NCBI GenBank assembly: GCA_947462525.1
Contig: CANHPK010000121.1
Coordinates: 1-5,750, forward strand
Direction: 5' to 3'
From: Roseiflexaceae bacterium
GTDB lineage: Bacteria > Chloroflexota > Chloroflexia > Chloroflexales > Roseiflexaceae
DNA length: 5,750 nucleotides
In this document: positions 1 through 5,093 of the stretch, in pieces
Layout: every line of letters starts with the position of its first letter
How positions within the stretch are numbered: position 1 is the first letter of the stretch
Position numbers and translations under genes: made by a program
Notes under the pieces: model-generated
Database searches by the model: none
The model's input: only the letters and a program-made list of their open reading frames with translations
What the model was told of the DNA's origin: nothing

Positions 1-1
1 C

Positions 2-424
2 ACCCCGCACATGGCCGAAGAACTGTGGCGTCGGCACGAATACGCCGTCATCGCAGCTGCTGCCCACAGCATGACACTGGCCGAAATTGCCCTCCAGCCC
101 GCCAAGCGCACGCAGTTACTGACGCGCCAACGCAGCATCAGTCAGGCAGGTGTCCAGGTGATGCGCGAGTGGATTGCCACGCAGGGCGGCCGCTTCAGCG
201 TCCAGCCGGCCCAGGCGACGAGCATCGCGTTTGTGCGCTATCACTTCGATGTGCCGTCATACGATTTCGCCGAGCAGATCCGCACCACGCAGTCGGTCCT
301 GGTTGCCCCTGGGAGCACCCTCGGCGCCGAACACCATCTGCGCATCACCGTGGGCTACGAGCCCGCCAAAATCCGCACCGCCCTGGAGCGCATCGCCGCG
401 GTAGCGACTCAACTAGGCTATTAG
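2..424 (+). CDS. Class I/II PLP-dependent aminotransferase, C-terminal part (5' end outside window)
   Basis: The reading frame is open from the window edge (first full codon at base 2) to the TAG at 422-424, giving about 140 residues. The ATG at 11 is internal, since the frame continues upstream of it. The sequence resembles the C-terminal small domain of fold-type I aminotransferases: a helical stretch beginning EELWRRHEYAVI, a long helix over the RQRSISQAGVQVMREWI region, then the beta strand TSIAFVRYHFD. The segment SVLVAPGSTLGAEHHLRIT places an Arg (codon 341-343) where the family has the Arg that binds the substrate alpha-carboxylate. The PLP-binding Lys and the cofactor domain lie upstream and cannot be checked. 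Family members transfer an amino group between an amino acid and a 2-oxo acid in the cytoplasm; the substrate here is not readable. It is followed after 28 bases by a membrane protein gene on the same strand, so co-transcription is plausible. I am confident of the family but not of the specificity. Confidence 0.85.
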   Translation, partial: TPHMAEELWRRHEYAVIAAAAHSMTLAEIALQPAKRTQLLTRQRSISQAGVQVMREWIATQGGRFSVQPAQATSIAFVRYHFDVPSYDFAEQIRTTQSVLVAPGSTLGAEHHLRITVGYEPAKIRTALERIAAVATQLGY

Positions 425-440
425 CACGTCTCCACAGCAC

Positions 441-447
441 AAGGCGG
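441..447 (+). promoter_or_regulatory. Weak ribosome binding site for the 453 start
   Basis: AAGGCGG lies 5 bases before the ATG at 453, a partial Shine-Dalgarno match. It supports 453 as the start over the out-of-frame ATG at 449. Confidence 0.4.
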
Positions 448-452
448 TTTGT

Positions 453-1196
453 ATGTCGACGAGCCAGATTTTTTTGATGACGTCTACGTTCCTGGCCTGT
501 GCGGTCGAAATGGTCGAGGCGCTCACCATCGTCCTCGCCACCGGCATCACGCGCGGCTGGCGCTCTGCACTGCTGGGTGTAGCTGCCGCATTAGGAGCAC
601 TCGCAGTGATTGTGGTAGTGCTCGGTCCAGCGATGGCGCGTGTTCCTATCGGTACCATGCAGATTGTGGTTGGATCGTTGATGTTGGTATTTGGTCTGCA
701 ATGGCTACGCAAAGCGATTCTCCGTTCTGCAGGCCGCAAAGCACTCCACGACGAAGACAAAATCTTCGTCGCCGAACAACAAATCGCCCGCCAACACATC
801 GCAGATATCAAGCAACCAATCGATTGGTATGGCTTCACCCTGACCTTCAAAGGGGTTTTTTTGGAGGGGCTCGAAGTTGCCTTTATCGTCGTCACCTTTG
901 GTGCTGCACAACAACGCATCGATCTCGCTGCCTACGGTGCCCTCGCAGCGTTGGTCATTGTTTTGGTAGCAGGTGTGCTCATCCACAAGCCACTCAGTCG
1001 TGTCCCCGAGAATTCGCTCAAATACGTTGTCGGATTGTTGCTTACCAGCTTCGGGACGTTTTGGACGGCCGAAGGACTGGGCGTCGCATGGCCCGGCGCA
1101 GACCTGGCGCTGGTCGTGTTGTTGGCGTTCTATGCAATTTTGGCATCACTCATCGTACGCCAGATGCGCGCAACCACCAAAGGAGCCACCGCATGA
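453..1196 (+). CDS. Duplicated-repeat integral membrane protein, candidate cation permease (COG4280-like)
   Basis: A 247-residue polytopic membrane protein with about seven hydrophobic segments (roughly residues 8-30, 38-60, 66-84, 134-151, 158-176, 188-204, 214-236) and a polar cytosolic-type loop at 86-130. Two halves repeat. VEMVEALTIV (E19, E22) matches FLEGLEVAFIV (E138, E141). RVP at 63-65 followed by VVG (72-74), FG (80-81) and W84 matches RVP at 183-185, VVG (192-194), FG (200-201) and W204. Paired acidic residues inside duplicated three-helix units are known in the FTR1 iron permeases and the GDT1/LysE-type cation transporters, so cation transport is a reasonable inference. The exact R-E-G-L-E and E-x-G-D motifs of those families are not both present. 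I recall this protein as close to an uncharacterised predicted membrane protein cluster (COG4280), unverified here. It overlaps the next gene by four bases (ATGA), so the two are probably translated together. Base composition looks less GC-rich than the rest of the window. Confidence 0.82.
   Translation: MSTSQIFLMTSTFLACAVEMVEALTIVLATGITRGWRSALLGVAAALGALAVIVVVLGPAMARVPIGTMQIVVGSLMLVFGLQWLRKAILRSAGRKALHDEDKIFVAEQQIARQHIADIKQPIDWYGFTLTFKGVFLEGLEVAFIVVTFGAAQQRIDLAAYGALAALVIVLVAGVLIHKPLSRVPENSLKYVVGLLLTSFGTFWTAEGLGVAWPGADLALVVLLAFYAILASLIVRQMRATTKGATA
1179..1185 (+). promoter_or_regulatory. Ribosome binding site for the 1193 start
   Basis: AAAGGAG sits 7 bases before the ATG at 1193, inside the end of the upstream coding region. 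It is a good Shine-Dalgarno match and is the main reason for calling a separate small gene here. Confidence 0.75.
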
Positions 1197-1381
1197 AGTA
1201 CATCACTTCATTTCTCTTCTTTTGGTATGACTTCATCATCGGTGACGACTGGCGCAATGCCGCCGCAACGCTGATCGCCATCGGGTTGACGGTCGCTGCA
1301 CTCTCTGCGGGGATTGCCGCCTATTGGATTTTCCCCACTGTAATTGGTTTGTATCTCGTCTCATTACTCAAGACGACATAA
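1193..1381 (+). CDS. Small 62-residue membrane protein coupled to the permease-like gene
   Basis: A short gene encoding 62 residues, starting at the ATG that overlaps the upstream TGA (ATGA at 1193-1196) and ending with TAA at 1379-1381. It is the tail of a longer open frame from 449, but only this part has a good ribosome site and a protein-like composition. The N-terminal 21 residues are aromatic and carry D13, D18, D19 and W20. Residues 23-59 are almost wholly hydrophobic and long enough for two short membrane helices joined near Y44-W45 and P48. There is no recognisable catalytic motif. Overlap with the seven-helix protein suggests equal production and possibly a physical complex, for example as an accessory subunit; that is inference. 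I do not recognise a named family with certainty. The plus-strand terminator follows 76 bases later, so this is the last gene of its unit. Confidence 0.75.
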   Translation: MKYITSFLFFWYDFIIGDDWRNAAATLIAIGLTVAALSAGIAAYWIFPTVIGLYLVSLLKTT

Positions 1382-1434
1382 CGCATGACGAGAAAACGCG
1401 CCCGCTTCAGGGTGTGTGATGGTATGTTTGTGTG

Positions 1435-1454
1435 AAAACCGCAGCGCGCTGCGG
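1435..1454 (-). terminator. Probable rho-independent terminator of the minus-strand operon
   Basis: CCGCAGCGCGCTGCGG (1439-1454) is a perfect 16-base palindrome that can form a 6-bp stem with a CGCG loop. Read on the minus strand it is followed directly by TTTT (1438-1435), as expected of an intrinsic terminator. It lies 128 bases beyond the stop of the aldo/keto reductase gene. The short T run makes it weaker than its neighbour. Confidence 0.6.
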
Positions 1455-1457
1455 TCC

Positions 1458-1487
1458 AACCCCGGGTGCGTCTGCACCCGGGGTTTT
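1458..1487 (+). terminator. Strong rho-independent terminator of the plus-strand genes
   Basis: The arms AACCCCGGGTGC (1458-1469) and GCACCCGGGGTT (1474-1485) are perfectly complementary over 12 bp around a GTCT loop. Read on the plus strand the stem runs into TTTT (1484-1487). It lies 76 bases after the stop of the small membrane protein and marks the end of the plus-strand unit. On the minus strand there is no T run after the stem. Confidence 0.85.
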
Positions 1488-1582
1488 GTGTACGGTATTG
1501 TCTGTGGCAGCCTCTGCACAAGGGCACGGTCTGATGCTGGGTCCGCGCGCCGCGGGGTGTGTGGCTCCCTGTCGTTCACTGC

Positions 1583-2488
1583 TTACGAAAACAGCTTCTG
1601 CCCGGCAAACAACGCCTCGATCGCGGCCCGCTCGGCTGCAGACGGCCCGTGGCCGTCGCAGTATGCTGCATTGGCGCGCACCATGGCCGGGTCTGCCGCG
1701 CCACTCAATGTGACCGCAATGGCTGGGTGCGTCAGGCTGTAGCGCATCGTCGGCTCGACCAAGCCGTGTGCGCCGGGTAGAGCGAGATGCGCGACTGCCG
1801 CTTTGCGGCGCGCGGTTTCGGCCAACAAGGCGGTGTCGTTGCGCAAAAACGGTGCCGGCACGTCGGTCATGACTCCCATCCCCAACGGACTGCCGTTGAT
1901 GATTGCGACGTCGTGGCGCTGTGCCGCCGGCACGAGCGCGTCGTTCATCGTCGTATCGATCAGCATATAGCGGCAATAGACGAGCGTGGTGTCGATGAGC
2001 CCACTCTCGATATACGGCAGCAGCGTGGCGATGTCGCGCCCATTGACGCCGATCGCCCGCACCAGACCGGCCTGTTTGAGGTCCGCAAACGCCCGTAGAC
2101 AGCCCTCTGTGGCGACATCGTAGGTGGTCGCCTCGGCTTCGTGGAGCTGGATGAGGTCGATGTAGTCGGTCTGCAAGCGGGCCAGACTGTCGTGGACCGA
2201 CTGCACCGTCGTGGCGTAGTCATACGGGGTGCCGCGCATGACGGCTTTGGTCGCCAAGATGACGTCGCGGCGGTAGGGTTTGAGCGCCGCACCCATACGC
2301 CGTTCGCTCTCACCGCGGCCGTATTGCGCAGCCGTATCGAAGAAATTTATCCCAGCGTCGAGCGCCGCAGCCACGGTGTCTGCTGCCTGGGCAGGGCTAA
2401 TTGCCCCGAACTCGTCGCCCAGTGCTGCCCCACCGAGGCCGAGTGCCGATACGTGCCAGTTGGTCCGTCCCAATCGGTGGTACTGCAT
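1583..2488 (-). CDS. Aldo/keto reductase, L-galactose / L-fucose (D-threo-aldose) dehydrogenase type
   Basis: A 301-residue protein, the usual length for a complete (alpha/beta)8-barrel aldo/keto reductase. The N-terminus MQYHRLGRT followed by VSALGLGGAALG is typical. The catalytic tetrad is complete: D51 and Y56 in FFDTAAQYG, K81 in LATKA and H116 in IQLHE. The segment NGSPLGMGVMT (198-208) is characteristic of the galactose/fucose dehydrogenase branch, which oxidises the C1 hydroxyl of an aldopyranose to the lactone with NAD(P)+ in the cytoplasm. The exact sugar is not readable. The frame is open for 42 codons upstream, but I chose the ATG at 2488: it is where family homology begins, it has GGAG 7 bases before it, and it overlaps the previous stop by one base (TGATG), a classic coupling arrangement. 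It is the last gene of the minus-strand operon. Its position after a carbohydrate-enzyme-like gene fits a role in oxidising the sugar released. Confidence 0.88.
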   Translation of the reverse strand: MQYHRLGRTNWHVSALGLGGAALGDEFGAISPAQAADTVAAALDAGINFFDTAAQYGRGESERRMGAALKPYRRDVILATKAVMRGTPYDYATTVQSVHDSLARLQTDYIDLIQLHEAEATTYDVATEGCLRAFADLKQAGLVRAIGVNGRDIATLLPYIESGLIDTTLVYCRYMLIDTTMNDALVPAAQRHDVAIINGSPLGMGVMTDVPAPFLRNDTALLAETARRKAAVAHLALPGAHGLVEPTMRYSLTHPAIAVTLSGAADPAMVRANAAYCDGHGPSAAERAAIEALFAGQKLFS

Positions 2489-4404
2489 CAGGATGCTCCA
2501 TCGATGCGGCGGGGGCTGATATGCAGATGATCGGTGGCTGCGTCTTGCCAGGGTGTGGCATAGCTCGGTGCGCTCCGATAGCGCGCCACGCGGAAGGTAC
2601 ATACCGCGCCGCACAACGGCGCTAATACTACCCCATACCAGCGTGAATCCAGAGCACTCTGTTGCAGGATTCGCCCCGCCGCGTCAGCTATCTCGACCGC
2701 GACGAACTGGTGTTCGCCGAACATGCCTGCCTGTACCACCACTTCACGCAGGGCGACCGGGTCGGTGTTGACCAGCGTGACGGTGACGTGGGTCTGACTG
2801 ACGTCGCTGACCAGCGCTGCTACCCCCGGCGGCAAGCCGGGGCGCCGGCGGGCACCATCGTAGTAGCGCACCTGCCCGAACTGCAAGCCACCGTGCGAGA
2901 TGTGCATCGGCGCGCCCAACGTCGTCTGCACCAGGCCCTCGACCAGCACCGGCGTGAGTTCTTGCCAGGCGTGGATCGGGTCGACGTCCATGTTGATGTT
3001 GAGCCCCGACTGGTCGAGGCCGGTGATGTTGTGCCAGCGCGCCGGGTCGGCAATGGGCAACTGCATTTTGGTGAGCTGATTGGCCACCAAATCGAGATTC
3101 GCCTGCAGGATCCGGATCGGGTAGTCGGGATTGCGCCCCTGGATGTATTCGAACCATGGCAGCGTGTTGCTGATGTAGTGCTTCCCCTTGCCGATGTGGA
3201 TGGCGTTCCAATCCTCAGTGCGTGGGATGCGCGTAATGCGCGCCAGGTCTTCGTCGGCGAGCGACGCCAACCACAAATAGATGGGGTACTTCTGCATGGC
3301 GGGCCGATAGTCATCCCAGCCTGCGTCGATGTGCCGATTGGGCACGTGCCACATGCCGTCGACGTCCTTGCCCAGCGCCCAATTGGCGTCGAGCTGCTGG
3401 CGCGCCAGGGTCAGCCAACGTTCGTCACCGGTCAGGAGCAGTGCGTTCATACAGGCGTTGGTGATGGGCTCGATAATAGTCAAAAACCCATGCGGCCAGC
3501 GCCAGCCATAGTAGCCGCCCCACCACTTGCCGTCGAGGTACTGCCCGATGACGTCATCGAGGCCGACATTGTCAGGGATAATCCCGCCGTTGCGGGCAGT
3601 GCGTTCTTCCCATGCGTGCAAATAGTCCAGTACCCATTGCTTGTGTGCGGGGTCGTTGCTGTACAGAAATGCGTGGGTGACCATCCCGGTGGCGTTGAGA
3701 TTGAGGGGTACGTCGCCGCGGTTCATGCGGGCGTTCATTTTGGCGATGACATCGGCATAGACTGCGTCGTTGGTCCAGGTGCAGCGGCGCGTCGCAAAGT
3801 CGGTGTCGACGATGTCCTCATACGGTGCCAGGTAGTGATCGAGGACGACCCGGTGCGTGGTCCAGTCTTCGGCGGTCGCGACAAAGCGTGGTCCGTGGCT
3901 ACCGGTCAGTGGCGAGCGGATGAGCCGATGCGTTTTGTCGTAGTTGGGCGCGAGCGCATCGTCGCCGGTGTACATCGCCGCGAAGCGACGCGCTCGTTGT
4001 TGGTCTTTGCGCTGATTGGGGTGCGCCAAACCGAGGAAGTACAGGTACAAATACCCTTCCCCGTGGTGCATCCAGTCGTAGTATTTGGTGAACTCACGGT
4101 CGATCTGCCCATACTCGGTCCACTGCCAGGTGATGCCGTCCCAGATGCGTCGCGCCTCGTCGTAGAGATGATCTGAACCACCCAGCACATACAACAGTGC
4201 CAGTTGCATGAAGCCTTCGTAGGGGTCGTCGGCGCCGTCCATGCCGGGCCAATGTCTACGCCAACGCAATGTGCCGTCGGCCAATACATAGCGATCGATA
4301 TACACATCTGCAGCCTGGTCGAGGGTGGTAATCAAGTGGCGCTGTTGGATGGCCCAGAGGGGGATTGCCATCCGGGCCGAGACATGAGCAGTGGGGTAGC
4401 GCAT
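2488..4404 (-). CDS. Large uncharacterised protein, probable alpha/alpha-toroid carbohydrate-active enzyme with beta-sandwich tail
   Basis: A 638-residue protein. Residues 15 to about 445 are rich in helices and in Trp, Tyr and His, in the style of alpha/alpha-toroid glycoside hydrolases and polysaccharide lyases. Blocks that look conserved are HWPGMDGADDPYEG (51-64), ITWQWTEYGQIDREF (91-105), YYDWMHHGEGYLYLYF (108-123), DVPLNLNATGMVTHA (231-245) and IIPDNVGLDD (275-284), followed by an aromatic WWGGYYGWRWPHGF block (294-307). D56, D59, D60, H113, H114, E116 and D278 are candidate active-site residues. Residues 525-608 alternate in strand-like fashion and resemble a C-terminal beta sandwich. 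There is no signal peptide or membrane segment, so it is probably cytoplasmic. The frame allows 24 more residues, but the ATG at 4404 has GGAG 5 bases before it and avoids a 43-base overlap with the preceding gene. Its stop overlaps the dehydrogenase start. I recall similar unannotated proteins in other environmental bacteria but cannot name a family, and no reaction is proven. Confidence 0.72.
   Translation of the reverse strand: MRYPTAHVSARMAIPLWAIQQRHLITTLDQAADVYIDRYVLADGTLRWRRHWPGMDGADDPYEGFMQLALLYVLGGSDHLYDEARRIWDGITWQWTEYGQIDREFTKYYDWMHHGEGYLYLYFLGLAHPNQRKDQQRARRFAAMYTGDDALAPNYDKTHRLIRSPLTGSHGPRFVATAEDWTTHRVVLDHYLAPYEDIVDTDFATRRCTWTNDAVYADVIAKMNARMNRGDVPLNLNATGMVTHAFLYSNDPAHKQWVLDYLHAWEERTARNGGIIPDNVGLDDVIGQYLDGKWWGGYYGWRWPHGFLTIIEPITNACMNALLLTGDERWLTLARQQLDANWALGKDVDGMWHVPNRHIDAGWDDYRPAMQKYPIYLWLASLADEDLARITRIPRTEDWNAIHIGKGKHYISNTLPWFEYIQGRNPDYPIRILQANLDLVANQLTKMQLPIADPARWHNITGLDQSGLNINMDVDPIHAWQELTPVLVEGLVQTTLGAPMHISHGGLQFGQVRYYDGARRRPGLPPGVAALVSDVSQTHVTVTLVNTDPVALREVVVQAGMFGEHQFVAVEIADAAGRILQQSALDSRWYGVVLAPLCGAVCTFRVARYRSAPSYATPWQDAATDHLHISPRRIDGAS
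2496..2499 (-). promoter_or_regulatory. Ribosome binding site deciding the aldo/keto reductase start
   Basis: On the minus strand GGAG precedes the ATG at 2488 by 7 bases, within the last codons of the upstream gene. It supports this start over upstream in-frame ATGs. Confidence 0.65.
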
Positions 4405-4409
4405 AATCA

Positions 4410-4413
4410 CTCC
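4410..4413 (-). promoter_or_regulatory. Ribosome binding site deciding the 4404 start
   Basis: Minus-strand GGAG lies 5 bases before the ATG at 4404, in the 29-base gap after the preceding gene. It favours the 638-residue form over the 662-residue form starting at 4476. Confidence 0.65.
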
Positions 4414-4433
4414 ATTGTGTGTGCGTATCGGGT

Positions 4434-5090
4434 TCAGCGTGTCGGGAAGCTCCACACGCACGGTAACACGCGCCACGACCGTTGGTCGTCACTGGTGTCA
4501 GACCATGGCACAAAGTGCTCCGTCATCACCGCCTGCCAGTCGTGCGGCGTGTTGTGGGTGGGGAGCATTGGTGGCGGTGGGGCGGTAGTGATTGCCGGGA
4601 GCTCTTGGTACGAGAAAATCGTTGCGTCGTGTGCACCGATGATGTAGCGCCGATTGAAGCTCTGCGGCAACTCGGCTTGGCGCTGGTAGTGATAAAAGAC
4701 GTAGCGACTGTACGTGTCGGGTATCAGCCGTGCTAACGAGCCGATGCGGTGGGTCGGCCGGTCGTCTACGCCGCGCCACTCTGCGCCGTCGCTCGGGCTG
4801 CCGTCGTGGAACACATCGAGCAACGGGGCCGCCCAGCGCTCACCCTGCGAGGTGGCAATGGGTGTGCAATACGCTGCGAGGAACGCCGTTGCAAATCCTT
4901 CTGCCACGTCGCTATCCACTGCCTCGAGGTAGCCGTACAGCCATAGGTCGTGACGGAAGATGCTCGCGGTGCGTATGCGTGTCGCCCATGGCGAGTCGGG
5001 GAACTGCGTCAATGACGCGATCCCCGCACCATCGATCTGTGCCAACCCGGTGACAGACAGGCGGCTCGCCCATAGCTGACGGCGTATCAT
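4434..5090 (-). CDS. Uncharacterised two-domain ferredoxin-like protein, rhamnose-mutarotase-like
   Basis: A 218-residue soluble protein with two related halves. The first carries HDLWLYGYLE (H47-E56) and the second HDATIFSYQE (H154-E163), both fitting HDxx[LI][YF]xYxE with identical spacing. In each half the strand is preceded by a short strand (RIRTASIF, then RYIIGA) and followed by a helix and a tryptophan region (W86 near LLDVFH; W185 and W196 near HFVPW). This strand-then-YxE pattern resembles the dimeric alpha/beta barrel fold and in particular L-rhamnose mutarotases, which interconvert sugar anomers. A tandem pair would make a pseudo-dimer within one chain. The mutarotase function is inference. 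A Pro run (PPPP at 171-174) separates the second core from the C-terminal tail. The start is 3 bases after the dihydroorotase stop with no clear Shine-Dalgarno sequence, so translation probably depends on coupling. The toroid protein gene follows after 29 bases. Confidence 0.68.
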   Translation of the reverse strand: MIRRQLWASRLSVTGLAQIDGAGIASLTQFPDSPWATRIRTASIFRHDLWLYGYLEAVDSDVAEGFATAFLAAYCTPIATSQGERWAAPLLDVFHDGSPSDGAEWRGVDDRPTHRIGSLARLIPDTYSRYVFYHYQRQAELPQSFNRRYIIGAHDATIFSYQELPAITTAPPPPMLPTHNTPHDWQAVMTEHFVPWSDTSDDQRSWRVLPCVWSFPTR

Positions 5091-5093
5091 CGC

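Larger units (their letters stand above)
1382..1582. other. Convergent intergenic region
   Basis: About 200 bases between two converging units. It holds the two terminators (1435-1454 minus, 1458-1487 plus) and, nearer the minus-strand gene, a small GC-rich inverted repeat CCGCG-CGC-CGCGG at 1543-1555 that has no T run on either side. I see no promoter, RNA gene or convincing small coding region; short open frames across it lack ribosome sites and recognisable protein composition. Confidence 0.7.

Noticed and set aside
413..919. Minus-strand open frame opposite the membrane protein gene
   Set aside because: Its composition (Ser, Thr, Arg and Cys scattered) is not protein-like, it starts mid-gene with no ribosome site, and the plus-strand frame has strong internal repeat evidence.
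453..1196. Naming the membrane protein as the iron permease FTR1
   Set aside because: It has ExxE pairs but not the REGLE motif in both halves, and the E-x-G-D-K/R motif of GDT1 is also absent, so a specific transporter name is not justified.
1543..1555. GC inverted repeat near the end of the reductase gene as a terminator
   Set aside because: The 5-bp stem has no T run on either side, and a better minus-strand terminator lies at 1435-1454.
1407..1976. Minus-strand open frame running across the terminators and into the reductase gene
   Set aside because: It spans two terminator hairpins, is Arg-rich and low in structure, and is in a different frame from the well-supported reductase.
2489..2614. 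42-codon N-terminal extension of the aldo/keto reductase
   Set aside because: The extension has no family similarity, overlaps the upstream gene in another frame, and the ATG at 2488 has a ribosome site and the TGATG coupling.
2662..4176. A 504-codon open frame on the plus strand opposite the 638-residue gene
   Set aside because: It is an antisense shadow: the protein is Val/Asp/Arg-rich without domain features, while the minus-strand frame has clear conserved-looking blocks, a ribosome site and operon spacing. Long antisense frames are common in GC-rich genes.
4405..4476. 24-codon N-terminal extension of the 638-residue protein
   Set aside because: It would overlap the preceding gene by 43 bases. 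The ATG at 4404 has GGAG at good spacing and fits the 29-base intergenic gap.
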